Assembly (NCBI RefSeq): GCF_000344615.1
Contig: NZ_KB467824.1
Location: forward strand, 2,411,962-2,475,961
DNA length: 64,000 nucleotides
Direction: 5' to 3'
From: Janthinobacterium sp. CG3
GTDB taxonomy: Bacteria > Pseudomonadota > Gammaproteobacteria > Burkholderiales > Burkholderiaceae_D
The position numbers were made by a program, and so were the translations under genes. The notes beneath the pieces were generated by a model. It ran no database searches, was not told where the DNA came from, and saw only the letters and a list, made by a program, of their open reading frames with translations. This document shows, one piece after another, positions 1 to 8,864 of the stretch. Numbering within the stretch: position 1 is the stretch's first letter; every line of letters starts with the position of its first letter.

Positions 1-2005
1 TGGTATCCAGAACCGCATCAAGCAATTGTTGCTTCTCTTCCAAAAGTCTCTGAACAGCCTTTCGCTCCGAAATATCGTGCAGGAAGGCATGGAAGTAATG
101 ATGCCCGCCCACGGTCATCTTACCAACTGTTATCTCAACGAGTATGCTATGGCCAAGCTTATGCAGTGCGAGAACCTCCACGCGTTTGTTAATGATTTTT
201 CCGGTACCCCCGTGCAAAAACGAGTGCATACCCCGACTGTGTTGAGAACGTAATGCAGGGGGTATTATGAGTTCAGCCATTTTTGTTCCGATAGCTTCCG
301 TCGCTGACCACCCCAATGTATGCTCCGCTTGCGCATTCCACTCGGTGATCACGCCCAGGTGGTCCATACCGACAAAGGCATCATTCGCGTTTTGAATTAG
401 GAGCCGGATTTTTTCTGCCTGGCTGCGTTTTAGCTCGTTGCCAGCTCGATCTTCAGTGACGTCTTGAATCACGCCCGTATAGATCACCTCTGAGACGGAC
501 GAATCCGTTGGCGAAGCATCGAACCGTACCCACCTATTCGAACCATCCGGCGGCAGTAGACGACACTCATAGGCCCACGCGGTATTGTGCTGTGCGGATT
601 CGCGTATCACCTGCGCAAACTCATTTTGATCGTCCGCGTGAACACCCATTTGAGTCCAGTTCAGCAAGACATCGTCGCAATGAATGGAAAAAAGTTGCTC
701 GAATTTTTGCGAAATATAGTGAATGCCTATCTCACCGTCTGTCCGGCAGTACATTTGAAAGAGCGCCACGGGCACGCTGACAGTAATTTGCTCCAATCGA
801 GTCGCGTAGTTTTTTATCTCATTTTTTGCTTGTGTAGAAAGGGTTACATCCCGAGACACTGATAGTATCTTTTCAACCTTTCCATCTAAATCAAAGATTG
901 GTGTCACCATTACATCCCACCATTTCTGCGCTCCTTTGGCAGTAGGGCAGAACGCCTCAAAGCGTCCGTTCTTGCCACTGCGTGCAACGTCCAGTGCAGA
1001 ATGGACCTCGCCTTGGATTTGAGCAGGCCATAAACTCGCCCATTGCTTGCCTATTAAAGCGGCGCAGTCGTCAATTTCCATCACGCATTGCCCGTTCCTG
1101 TTCATCGCAAGAAGGTTGCCGTTTAGGTCGACGATCTTGACGCAGTCTGGGCTGCTTTCGAAAAGCTGGCTTGCTACATAAAGCTGGTTAGCCAGATCTG
1201 TAGCGTCGCCGTTGAGATTCACAAGGAGGCTTCCCGCAACAGCGTCTAGTGCAGCTAACTCTGCGCGGCGATTTTGGCCCTCCTCTTCCTGAGCAGTAAC
1301 ATCGCGTGCCGCACAGTAAAATCGATCTGAAGTCACAATTCGGGCATTCCATTCGATCCAATGGATCCCCCCATCGCGGTGAATATAGCGGTTCCGAAAG
1401 CCGACCGTAGCGTTACCTGCGTAAAGTGATGCGGCCTCTGCGACAGTGCGCGAGTGATCCTCAGGATGTACGAAGTCTAACGATGGTTTTGAAGTTAGTT
1501 CGGACTTTGTCCAACCAAGCAAGTCAGTCCACGCAGGACTCACATGGACCAAAAAACCCTTTGAGTCGGCAATTGCCAATAAATCTGGCGACAGGTCAAA
1601 ATAGGCATCACGATCGCTTTCCGCTCGTTTTTGTTTTGATATGTCAATAATTTGCGAAATGAAAAAATCTGGAGCGAGATTGCTATTCCTTCCGACAGAA
1701 ACTGTTAACAAGGTCCAAACGACAGTACCATCTTTTCGTATATATCGCTTTTCCAAGTTATATGAACTAATATTTCCTTTTAATAGTTCAGCAACAAGGG
1801 TGAGGTCGCTGTCCAAATCCTCTGGGTGGGTAATATCTTGAAAACGCAGGGTTAAAAGTTCAGGTTTTCCATATCCAACTATTTCACACAGTGCATCATT
1901 CACATCCATCCAACGGCCAGTAAGGCCGACTAGCGCCATTCCGATGGCGGAATCCATAAATGCGCTATGAAACTGGTCGCTGCGGAATGACTTTATAGAT
2001 ATCAT
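1..2005 (-). CDS. Multi-PAS sensor protein, 3' end outside the window
   Basis: One open reading frame runs from an ATG at 2005 (starting MISIKSFRSDQF) to the window edge, about 668 residues with no stop. I translated it by hand. It holds about five PAS/PAC units in series, with repeated PAC-like ends such as FISQIIDISKQKRAE, YCAARDVTAQEE, ILSVSRDVTLS, YTGVIQDVTEDRA and FHAFLHDISERKA. No membrane segment is evident in the visible part, so it is probably a cytosolic multi-input sensor. The output domain (histidine kinase or GGDEF/EAL) lies outside the window, so its class cannot be stated. Base composition is clearly more AT-rich than in the core genes from 5 kb onward, and transposase fragments lie just upstream of its start, so recent acquisition is likely. 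Confidence 0.8.
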   Translation of the reverse strand, partial: MISIKSFRSDQFHSAFMDSAIGMALVGLTGRWMDVNDALCEIVGYGKPELLTLRFQDITHPEDLDSDLTLVAELLKGNISSYNLEKRYIRKDGTVVWTLLTVSVGRNSNLAPDFFISQIIDISKQKRAESDRDAYFDLSPDLLAIADSKGFLVHVSPAWTDLLGWTKSELTSKPSLDFVHPEDHSRTVAEAASLYAGNATVGFRNRYIHRDGGIHWIEWNARIVTSDRFYCAARDVTAQEEEGQNRRAELAALDAVAGSLLVNLNGDATDLANQLYVASQLFESSPDCVKIVDLNGNLLAMNRNGQCVMEIDDCAALIGKQWASLWPAQIQGEVHSALDVARSGKNGRFEAFCPTAKGAQKWWDVMVTPIFDLDGKVEKILSVSRDVTLSTQAKNEIKNYATRLEQITVSVPVALFQMYCRTDGEIGIHYISQKFEQLFSIHCDDVLLNWTQMGVHADDQNEFAQVIRESAQHNTAWAYECRLLPPDGSNRWVRFDASPTDSSVSEVIYTGVIQDVTEDRAGNELKRSQAEKIRLLIQNANDAFVGMDHLGVITEWNAQAEHTLGWSATEAIGTKMAELIIPPALRSQHSRGMHSFLHGGTGKIINKRVEVLALHKLGHSILVEITVGKMTVGGHHYFHAFLHDISERKAVQRLLEEKQQLLDAVLDT

Positions 2006-2192
2006 TTTAAAATGTTTTCCAGGTGCAATTTATTTGCAACCTTATCTGTGGGCAACTAACCCGAGGCGCAACTAAAAAAGTGATCCATCAAGGATAATGG
2101 TGAATTTTCTCATAGGCAAGTGTTCTTCTTTGCACGGGTATATCTTGGCGTCCCTTGTGCACACAGTTGCGTGCTTCGAAAAGCCAAACCGG

Positions 2193-2717
2193 CTATGTCA
2201 TGATGGCTGGGTCCGCCACGCGTTGGTAGCCTTCGACCCAGCGCTTGCTCTCGATCAGGCTCGGACTGACGCCATCGGCGCCGCGCTTCTCGCGCGCCCA
2301 CATCCACTTGTCGAGCACGCCTAAGGACTCGCGCCGCGCCGTGACCAGGTAAGTCGGGTGCGGGTACATGCCGCCCCGCGCCTCGTAATTGAGCGGCCCG
2401 AGCCCGTCGATCTCCTGACCGTCGAAATCGAGTTCCGTTGAGTCCTGGATGCACAACACCACCGGCTGCGCGCGCATGCGTTCCTCGGTATGCTACCAGT
2501 GCGGGGCAAGTATCGCTTCCCATTCTACTTCGACATTGCCCAAGAAGCGGTCGGCTGCGCAGGTTTCGCCCCAGCTATCGCACGCATCCGGAATGCTGGC
2601 CGTCGGATTGGCCGAAAATTGTTCCATCATTCGCTTCGCCCTCTTGTTGAGGCGGGCATCGCCAAGATCCACTTCCGCGAATCCCTGCTCCGTTCCCTGC
2701 TGCGCTACCTTGGTCAC
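2193..2717 (-). pseudogene. Tn5-like IS4-family transposase remnant
   Basis: Reading on the minus strand from an ATG at 2717, the protein starts like the N-terminal DNA-binding region of Tn5-type transposases (FAEVDLGDARLNKRAKRMME, then ADRFLGN). An in-frame amber stop at 2493-2495 follows WEAILAPHW. The same frame then continues HTEERMRAQPVVLCIQDSTE and reaches the catalytic-core motif GLGPLNYEARGGMYPHPTY and WMWAREKRGADG, ending at 2193. The rest of the catalytic domain, including the region that would hold the last acidic residue, is missing. Both the stop and the 3' loss make it non-functional. The gap 2006-2192 between it and the PAS gene shows no gene. Confidence 0.85.
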
Positions 2718-2863
2718 GCGGCCGCCGAAATTCCGAAAGTAAACGCGAATTCGGCGAAATTTACAACCGCTCTGCGCAACCCGTTGAATGTAAACGATTT
2801 TTCGGGGCCGTGTTAATCGGCGCGGGAGATGCGTATAACGCTATGATTCTGACTCCCTCCCTC

Positions 2864-3720
2864 ATGATCGAAACCAAGAACGCGAAGCCAAGCTGAACAA
2901 GCTGGGCTATGCGCTGCGGGTGATGGAGCAGCACGTCGGCACCGTCGCCTTGGCGGAGGAAGTGGACCGTGCCGCTCCGCGCCCCAGCCGCGAGCGCGGC
3001 GGTCGCCCCCATTCCCCACCGAGCTGATGGTCCGTGTCTTGCTGATCCAGCAGTTGTTCAACCTCAGCGACGAACAGATGGAATTCCCGCTACTCGACCG
3101 TCTGAGCTTGCAACGCTTCGTCGAGCTGCGCTCGAGCAGCCAGATACCGGACCAGACGACGATCTGGACCTTCAAGGAGCGCCTGATCCCGGCCGGCGCC
3201 AGCGAGAGCATCTTCGAGGCCGTGAGCGGCGGCTGGGTAAGCATGGCTATATCGCGCGGCGGGCAGATGGCCGACGCGAGCATCGTGCAGGCGCCGAAGC
3301 AGTCGCTGAGAACCAAGGAGACGGCGCTGGTGAAGGAAGGCGCCATGCCCATCGAATGGAACCCGGCCAAGCGCCCCCAGAAGGACATGGACGCGCGATG
3401 GACCAAGAAGCACGGCGAGTCCTACTTCGGCTACAAGGTTTCTGCAATGCCGAGAAGCGCTACAAGCTGGTGCGCAAGATCAAGGTGAGCACGGCCAGCG
3501 AGCACGACACGCTGCACTTCAAAGAGGTGCTGGACCCGGCCAACACGAACTGCAACATCTTTGCCAACAAGGGCTACGTCAACGGTGAGCGAGAAGAACG
3601 CCTGGGCAAACAGGGCTGGCGCATGCAGATCCAGCGAAAAGGGAGTCAGAACAAACCGATCTCGGGTGCCCAAGAGCGTTGCAACAAGCGCATTGCTAAG
3701 ACCCGCGTCTGCCGAACGGC
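2864..3720 (+). pseudogene. IS5-family transposase, several frameshifts
   Basis: Recognisable IS5-group transposase text appears in successive frames on the plus strand. It runs as LNKLGYALRVMEQHVG (about 2895-2945), MVRVLLIQQLFNLSDEQMEF and TTIWTFKERLIPAGASE (3027-3215), GGQMADASIVQAPKQS (3260-3305), MDARWTKKHGESYFGYK (3390-3440), then VRKIKVSTASEHDTLHF and GWRMQIQRKGS (3470-3650), ending near IAKTR at about 3705. At least three frame changes (near 3015, 3240 and 3440) and loss of the C-terminal region with its catalytic Glu make it dead. The terminal inverted repeats could not be placed. The sequence 3721-3890 has no recognised gene. Confidence 0.8.
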
Positions 3721-3890
3721 TGCGCGTACGTCTGCGGCGACGGCCGAGCCATATGCAGGTCGTGGAACTTGTGCCCCACGTACACCCTACAGGCCGTTTC
3801 CTGGATCACGCCGTCGTCGTAAGGCGATCGCGCGCTCAGGCGCCGCACCGGCTGTCGGCGCGACTGGCACGACAGAGATGGCACAGAACG

Positions 3891-3919
3891 AAAAAAGCCC
3901 ACTCGGAAGCGGGCTTTTT
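3891..3919 (-). terminator. Rho-independent terminator of the tRNA cluster
   Basis: Read on the minus strand, a GC-rich stem (GCCCGC with loop TTCCGA then GTGGGC) is followed by a run of six T. It lies just downstream of tRNA-Cys and would end the tRNA transcript. The A-rich left flank means it could also work weakly in the other direction. Confidence 0.75.
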
Positions 3920-3935
3920 CTTTACTGCGAATTCT

Positions 3936-4009
3936 TGGAGGCGAGGACGGGAATCGAACCCGTCTAAACGGCTTTGCAGGCCGCTGCATAACCTCTTTGC
4001 TACCTCGCC
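3936..4009 (-). tRNA. tRNA-Cys (anticodon GCA)
   Basis: 74 nt cloverleaf read on the minus strand, starting GGCGAGGTAGC and ending with a gene-encoded CCA. The acceptor stem GGCGAGG pairs with CCTCGCC, the anticodon loop is CTGCAAA, and the T arm contains GGTTCGATTCC. It follows the tRNA-Gly genes, as in the uvrC-pgsA-glyW-cysT order known from gammaproteobacteria. Confidence 0.95.
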
Positions 4010-4029
4010 AGAGGGACTACTAGCACATC

Positions 4030-4053
4030 AAAAAAGGAAGCCGTCAAGCTTCC
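4030..4053 (-). terminator. Terminator-like hairpin between tRNA-Gly and tRNA-Cys
   Basis: On the minus strand GGAAGC, a six-base loop and GCTTCC are followed by six T. It sits between the last tRNA-Gly and tRNA-Cys, so it may end most tRNA-Gly transcripts or act as an attenuator or processing site before tRNA-Cys. Confidence 0.6.
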
Positions 4054-4063
4054 CTCAGAATTC

Positions 4064-4139
4064 TGGAGCGGAAGAAGAGTCTCGAACTCTCGACCTCAAC
4101 CTTGGCAAGGTTGCGCTCTACCAACTGAGCTACTTCCGC
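4064..4139 (-). tRNA. tRNA-Gly (anticodon GCC), copy 5 in transcription order
   Basis: 76 nt cloverleaf on the minus strand, starting GCGGAAGTAGCTCAG and ending TCCGCTCCA with encoded CCA. The anticodon loop is TTGCCAA between CAACC and GGTTG. It is identical by eye to the four other copies in the cluster. Confidence 0.95.
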
Positions 4140-4183
4140 ATTGGGACCACTATTTACCGCCAACTACACCAACCAGTATTCAC

Positions 4184-4259
4184 TGGAGCGGAAGAAGAGT
4201 CTCGAACTCTCGACCTCAACCTTGGCAAGGTTGCGCTCTACCAACTGAGCTACTTCCGC
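4184..4259 (-). tRNA. tRNA-Gly (anticodon GCC), copy 4
   Basis: Same 76 nt cloverleaf and anticodon loop as the neighbouring copies, CCA encoded. The 44-45 nt spacers on each side are themselves similar, which points to tandem duplication of a unit of about 121 bp. Confidence 0.95.
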
Positions 4260-4304
4260 ATTGGGCACTGCTATTTACCGCCGACTACACCAACCAGCAT
4301 TCAC

Positions 4305-4380
4305 TGGAGCGGAAGAAGAGTCTCGAACTCTCGACCTCAACCTTGGCAAGGTTGCGCTCTACCAACTGAGCTACTTCCGC
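4305..4380 (-). tRNA. tRNA-Gly (anticodon GCC), copy 3
   Basis: Same 76 nt gene as its neighbours, with encoded CCA and anticodon loop TTGCCAA. Confidence 0.95.
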
Positions 4381-4426
4381 ATTGAGAACCACCGTTTTAC
4401 TGCCTAGCACACCACCCAGAATAAAC

Positions 4427-4502
4427 TGGAGCGGAAGAAGAGTCTCGAACTCTCGACCTCAACCTTGGCAAGGTTGCGCTCTACCAACTGAGCTACTTCC
4501 GC
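4427..4502 (-). tRNA. tRNA-Gly (anticodon GCC), copy 2
   Basis: Same 76 nt gene. The spacer on its 5' side (4503-4586) is longer and unlike the others, so it belongs to an older junction of the array. Confidence 0.95.
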
Positions 4503-4586
4503 GTTAGGAACAACATTCTAACAGAACCTTGACGACCTTTCTAGTGCTACTTTCCTACTCTCTGCTGCTGACGGGCTCCAAAAACC

Positions 4587-4662
4587 TGGAGCGGAAGAAG
4601 AGTCTCGAACTCTCGACCTCAACCTTGGCAAGGTTGCGCTCTACCAACTGAGCTACTTCCGC
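4587..4662 (-). tRNA. tRNA-Gly (anticodon GCC), copy 1 (promoter-proximal)
   Basis: Same 76 nt gene. It is the first tRNA of the cluster on the minus strand, downstream of pgsA, and the cluster promoter should lie between 4663 and about 4760. Confidence 0.95.
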
Positions 4663-5021
4663 GTCATCAACAACAGGCCAGCATTATAGATCATCCACCG
4701 CCACTGTCAATGATCAAAGTATATAAACTATAAACCATGATTTCCGCACAGAATACTCAGACCCAAAGAAAACCACAACGCCTTGCGGCTGCGGGCTGAG
4801 TCCAGACGCCCCTAAAGAGGGAGGATCACTTTTTTGCCGCAGGGGCATCCATACGGACAACGCCTCGACGCGTTGTCGGGGACTGCATATGGGGAATGAA
4901 TTGCGCGCAACTGTCAACCGCTTGTAAGCGGACAATTGACAAGGAGTCGCTGATGACGATGGGTTTCATTGCAAACGCTATTTACAAGGCAATGAGAAAA
5001 TGCCTTTGCGCAAAAAACCGG
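4663..5021. other. Intergenic region between pgsA and the tRNA cluster
   Basis: About 360 bp with no gene I can support. The AT-rich part nearest the tRNAs (about 4690-4745) is the likely tRNA promoter region. An open frame of 73 codons on the minus strand (4714-4935) has no recognisable protein features and is treated as chance. Confidence 0.5.
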
Positions 5022-5046
5022 GGCCGGCGCCGCAGTTGCCGGCTTA
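5022..5046 (-). terminator. Possible terminator after pgsA
   Basis: Just past the pgsA stop, read on the minus strand, a GC-rich hairpin (CCGGC with GCCGG, loop about nine bases) is followed by CCCCGGTTTTTT. It would separate the long core operon from the tRNA genes. The stem is short and several foldings are possible. Confidence 0.5.
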
Positions 5047-5628
5047 TTCGAGGTTGCCGGCCTTTTCCTTGATCAACGGCCAGGCCAGGCGCAGGTAGTA
5101 GAACATCGACCAGACCGTCAGCACGCTGGCGATCCACAACAGGCGCTCGCCCCAGACGTGGGTGTCGACCGCGCCGAACAGGACGTCGTGGAACAGCAGC
5201 AGCGGGATCGCCGTCATTTGCGCGGCGGTTTTGATTTTGCCGATCGAGCTGACCGCCACCGATTTCGAGGCGCCGATCTGCGCCATCCATTCGCGCAGCG
5301 CGGAGATGGCGATTTCGCGGCCGATGATGATGAAGGCGAGCACCGCGTTGACGCGGTCCAGCTGCACCAGCACCAACAAGGCGCCGGCCACCATCAGTTT
5401 GTCGGCGACCGGGTCGAGGAAGGCGCCGAAGGCGGAGGTCTGGTTCCAGCGCCGCGCCAGGAAGCCGTCGAACCAGTCGGTGATGGCGGCGACGATGAAC
5501 ACCAGGGTGGCGACCAGGTTCTGGTCGACCTTGGGCAGCCACAGCGTCGGCAAGTAAAACACGCCGACCACCAGCGGGATCAGCGCCACGCGCAACCAGG
5601 TCAATAAAATGGGGATATTAAAAGGCAT
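5044..5628 (-). CDS. pgsA: CDP-diacylglycerol--glycerol-3-phosphate 3-phosphatidyltransferase
   Basis: 194 residues. The enzyme joins CDP-diacylglycerol to glycerol-3-phosphate, the committed step to phosphatidylglycerol and cardiolipin, in the inner membrane. The CDP-alcohol phosphotransferase motif is complete: D54-G55, A58-R59, G68, D72 and D76 within TDWFDGFLARRW...FGAFLDPVADK. Several hydrophobic helices span the protein (about residues 5-30, 36-52, 80-98, 100-112, 140-185). Length is typical for PgsA. It lies about 105 bp downstream of uvrC on the same strand and ahead of tRNA-Gly and tRNA-Cys, the same neighbourhood as in enterobacteria. Confidence 0.95.
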   Translation of the reverse strand: MPFNIPILLTWLRVALIPLVVGVFYLPTLWLPKVDQNLVATLVFIVAAITDWFDGFLARRWNQTSAFGAFLDPVADKLMVAGALLVLVQLDRVNAVLAFIIIGREIAISALREWMAQIGASKSVAVSSIGKIKTAAQMTAIPLLLFHDVLFGAVDTHVWGERLLWIASVLTVWSMFYYLRLAWPLIKEKAGNLE

Positions 5629-5732
5629 AGGGTAAAAAAATCGACCGGCTGATGAGTTAAGTTTTGCTTCGCTAGTCTACATGGCTGACGCGCATTAGCC
5701 TAGGGCGCGCGGCGTATTTCGCGCGAGCCGCT

Positions 5733-7604
5733 CTAGTGCAGCTGCTTGTAGATTTCCTCGGCCAACTGGTTGGAGATGCCTTCCACCGACATCAGGTCCT
5801 CGACGCTGGCGTCGACCACGCCGCGCAGGCCGCCGAAGCGGGCCAGCAGCTTCTGCCGCCGCTTGGCGCCGATGCCTTCGATTTCCTCCAGGCGCGAAGT
5901 CTGGCGCGTCTTGGCGCGCTTGGCGCGCATGCCGGTGATGGCGAAGCGGTGCGCCTCGTCGCGGATCTGCGCCACCAGCATCAGCGCCGCCGATTCCTTG
6001 CCCAGTTCCTGGGCGGCGCGGCCGTCGACGAACAGCAGCGTCTCCAGGCCGACCTTGCGGCCCTCCCCTTTGGCCACGCCGACGATCAGGCTGATGTCGA
6101 GTCCCAGTTCGGCGAAGACCTGGCGCGCCATTTCGATTTGCCCCTTGCCGCCGTCGATCAGCACCACGTCGGGCATGACGCCGTCGCCGTTGGCCACTTT
6201 TTCATAGCGCCGCATCAGCACCTGGCGCATCGCCGCGTAATCGTCGCCGGGCGTGATGTCGTTGATGTTGTAGCGCCGGTATTCGCCGTTTTGCATCGCG
6301 TGGTGGTGGAACACCACGCACGAGGCCTGGGTCGCCTCGCCCTGGGTGTGGCTGATGTCGAAGCATTCCACCCGCAGCGTTTCCATGTCGTCGGTATCGA
6401 GGCTGAGCGCCTCGACCAGCGCGCGCGTGCGCGACTGTTGCGAGCCCTGCTCCGACAGCAGCCGCGCCAGCGAGATCTCGGCGCCCTTCTGCGCCAGTTC
6501 CAGCCACTGGCGCCGTTGCCCCTGCGGCTGGAAGATCAGGTTGACGCGGTGGCCGCACTGCTCCATCAGGGCCAGCATCAGCGCCGGCTGGTCGAATTCG
6601 ATGTTCAGGATTAGCGTGCCGGGGATGAATTTTTCGGTGTAGTGCTGGACCAGGAAGGCGATCAGTACTTCGACTTCGATCGGTGCTTCGGCGATGGCGG
6701 CGGCGTCGTTCAACTGGCTCGGGAAGTAGGCGCGGTCGCCCAGGTGGCGCCCGCCGCGCACCATCGCCAGGTTGACGCAGGCGCGCCCGCCCTGGACGAT
6801 GACGGCGATGACGTCGACGTCGGCGTCGCCGCTGGTTTCCATGCTTTGCTGGTGCAGCACGCGCGACAGCGCGGCGATCTGGTTGCGCACCACCACCGCC
6901 TGCTCGAACTTCAGTTCGGCGGCGTAGCCGTGCATTTTCGCCTCCATGTCGGCCATCACCTCGCCTTGCCGTCCGCGCAGGAATTTGGCGGCGTTTTCAA
7001 CGTCGATCAGGTAGTCTTCGCTGCTGATCGCCTTGACGCAGGGCGCGCTGCAACGGTGGATCTGGTGCAGCAGGCAGGGCCGGGTGCGGTTGGCGTAGAC
7101 GCTGTCCTCGCAGGAACGCAGCATGAACACTTTTTGCAGGATCTGCATCGACTCCTTGACCGCCCAGGCGCTGGGGAAGGGGCCGAAGTACTGGTTTTTC
7201 TTGTCGATGGCGCCGCGGTAGTAAACCATGCGCGGCGTGTCGCCGCCGGTGATTTTCAGGTAGGGATAGGACTTGTCGTCGCGGAACAGGATGTTGAAGC
7301 GCGGCTGTAGCGTCTTGATCAGGTTGTTTTCCAGGATCAGCGCCTCGGCTTCGCTGTGCGTCACCGTGGTTTCGAGCCGGGCGATGCGTTCGACCATCAT
7401 GGCGATGCGCGGGCTGGCCAGGTTTTTCTGGAAGTAGCTCGACACGCGCTTTTTCAGGTCGCGCGCCTTGCCGACGTACAGCACGGCGTCGGCGGCGTCG
7501 AAATAACGGTACACGCCGGGCAGGCTGGGCAGCATGGCGACGGTGGCCAGCACTTGCGCGCGCGGGCCGGCGGCGCCGGTTTCGGGAATGCTTGCTTCGG
7601 TCAT
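5733..7604 (-). CDS. uvrC: Excinuclease ABC subunit C
   Basis: 623 residues, the usual size. UvrC makes both incisions around bulky DNA lesions with UvrA and UvrB. The N-terminal GIY-YIG nuclease is clear ([12 protein letters not shown], then [14 protein letters not shown], about residues 24-55). A UVR domain lies near 205-240, the RNase H-like second nuclease in the middle ([13 protein letters not shown], then [12 protein letters not shown]), and helix-hairpin-helix repeats at the C-terminus ([38 protein letters not shown]). It follows acpS, separated by a long hairpin repeat. Confidence 0.96.
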   Translation of the reverse strand: MTEASIPETGAAGPRAQVLATVAMLPSLPGVYRYFDAADAVLYVGKARDLKKRVSSYFQKNLASPRIAMMVERIARLETTVTHSEAEALILENNLIKTLQPRFNILFRDDKSYPYLKITGGDTPRMVYYRGAIDKKNQYFGPFPSAWAVKESMQILQKVFMLRSCEDSVYANRTRPCLLHQIHRCSAPCVKAISSEDYLIDVENAAKFLRGRQGEVMADMEAKMHGYAAELKFEQAVVVRNQIAALSRVLHQQSMETSGDADVDVIAVIVQGGRACVNLAMVRGGRHLGDRAYFPSQLNDAAAIAEAPIEVEVLIAFLVQHYTEKFIPGTLILNIEFDQPALMLALMEQCGHRVNLIFQPQGQRRQWLELAQKGAEISLARLLSEQGSQQSRTRALVEALSLDTDDMETLRVECFDISHTQGEATQASCVVFHHHAMQNGEYRRYNINDITPGDDYAAMRQVLMRRYEKVANGDGVMPDVVLIDGGKGQIEMARQVFAELGLDISLIVGVAKGEGRKVGLETLLFVDGRAAQELGKESAALMLVAQIRDEAHRFAITGMRAKRAKTRQTSRLEEIEGIGAKRRQKLLARFGGLRGVVDASVEDLMSVEGISNQLAEEIYKQLH

Positions 7605-7620
7605 TGCTCGACTCTCAAAA

Positions 7621-7679
7621 CCGGGGACAGACCACGATTTCCGGGAAATACTTTCTCGGAAATCGTGGTCTGTCCCCGG
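7621..7679. repeat. Perfect 23-bp inverted repeat (GGGGACAGACCACG type) between acpS and uvrC
   Basis: Arms at 7621-7643 and 7657-7679 are exact complements around a 13-base loop. The outer core GGGGACAGACCACG is shared with the hairpin at 22280-22335. It lies inside the operon and would form a strong hairpin in the mRNA. It lacks a T run on the operon strand, so it looks like a mobile REP-like or MITE-like sequence rather than a standard terminator. Confidence 0.85.
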
Positions 7680-7688
7680 ATGTTAATT

Positions 7689-8084
7689 TTACGCCGCCTG
7701 CTCGACGATGACGAAGGCGACCGCGTACTCGGCTTCGTCGCTGATGGTCACTTGCGCCGTCAGGCGGTTCAGCCGCATGAATTCTTCCAGCACGCCGCTG
7801 CATACGATCATCGGTTTGCCGCTGGGCGCGTTCAGCATTTGCGCCGCCGGCCAGGTCATCGGCATGTGCAGGCCCAGGCCGACGGCCTTTGAAAACGCCT
7901 CCTTGGCGGCGAAGCGGGTCGCCAGGAAACGCAGCCCGCGCACGGCGTTCTTGGCGCTGCGCGCGTGGTATTTTTCCAGCTCTTGCGGCCCGAGTATCTT
8001 GTTGGCGAAGCGCTCGCCGTGGCGCTGCAGCGCCGCCTCGATGCGGGGAATCTTGCAAATGTCGGTGCCGATGCCGTAAATCAT
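7689..8084 (-). CDS. acpS: Holo-[acyl-carrier-protein] synthase
   Basis: 131 residues. AcpS moves the 4'-phosphopantetheine arm from CoA to the serine of apo-ACP, activating the acpP product encoded in the same gene block. Family motifs are present: [12 protein letters not shown] at the N-terminus with the metal-binding Asp8, and [13 protein letters not shown] with Glu62. Length is normal. Its start overlaps the pdxJ stop by four bases, which indicates translational coupling. uvrC follows after a repeat. Confidence 0.95.
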   Translation of the reverse strand: MIYGIGTDICKIPRIEAALQRHGERFANKILGPQELEKYHARSAKNAVRGLRFLATRFAAKEAFSKAVGLGLHMPMTWPAAQMLNAPSGKPMIVCSGVLEEFMRLNRLTAQVTISDEAEYAVAFVIVEQAA

Positions 8085-8839
8085 GTTGCCCCCAGTCGCG
8101 CGCCAACCATGATGGCCTTCATTTCGCGCACCGCGTTTTCCCAGCCGGCGAAGACGGCGTGGGCGACGATGGCGTGGCCGATGTTGAGTTCGGCGATGTC
8201 GCGGATCGCGGCGATCGCCTGGACGTTGCTGTAGTGCAGGCCGTGGCCCGCGTTGACCTTCAGGCCGCGCCGCACGCCGGCCAGCACGCCGGCCTGGATG
8301 CGTTCCAGTTCGCCCTGTTGGGCGGCGCCGTCGGCCTCGGCGTAGCGGCCGGTGTGCAGTTCGATGACCGGTGCGCCCGCTTCGGCCGCGGCGGCGATCT
8401 GCGCCTCGTCGGCGTCGATGAACAGGCTGACGCGGATGCCCTCGCCTTGCAGTTGCGCCACGGCGGCCTGCACTTCCTTGAAATAGCGCACCACATCAAG
8501 GCCGCCCTCGGTGGTCACCTCGTGGCGCTTTTCCGGCACCAGGCAAACGTCGGACGGCTTGATGCGGCAGGCGAAGTCGATCATCTCGGCGGTAACGGCC
8601 GCCTCCAGGTTCATGCGCGTGATCAGTCGCGGCGCGATGGCGATAACGTCGGCGTCGCGGATGTGGCGGCGGTCTTCGCGCAGGTGCAGGGTGATGGCGT
8701 CGGCGCCGGCCTGTTCGGCCAGCAGCGCCGCGCGCAGCGGGTCCGGGTAGACGGTGCCGCGGGCGTTGCGCAGCGTGGCCACGTGGTCGATGTTGACACC
8801 CAGGTCGATGACCGGGCCGGACGGTTGCAGGAAGCTCAT
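8081..8839 (-). CDS. pdxJ: Pyridoxine 5'-phosphate synthase
   Basis: 252 residues, a single-domain TIM barrel. PdxJ condenses 1-deoxy-xylulose-5-phosphate with 3-amino-2-oxopropyl phosphate to give pyridoxine 5'-phosphate, the last ring-forming step of vitamin B6 synthesis. Typical text: [44 protein letters not shown] and [12 protein letters not shown]. It sits between recO and acpS, an arrangement common in proteobacteria. Confidence 0.96.
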   Translation of the reverse strand: MSFLQPSGPVIDLGVNIDHVATLRNARGTVYPDPLRAALLAEQAGADAITLHLREDRRHIRDADVIAIAPRLITRMNLEAAVTAEMIDFACRIKPSDVCLVPEKRHEVTTEGGLDVVRYFKEVQAAVAQLQGEGIRVSLFIDADEAQIAAAAEAGAPVIELHTGRYAEADGAAQQGELERIQAGVLAGVRRGLKVNAGHGLHYSNVQAIAAIRDIAELNIGHAIVAHAVFAGWENAVREMKAIMVGARLGAT

Positions 8840-8864
8840 GGTGGGGGTCGGGTTGAAAACTACA

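Noticed and set aside
4714..4935. A 73-codon minus-strand open frame before the tRNA genes
   Set aside because: No family features, irregular composition and no ribosome site; treated as chance.
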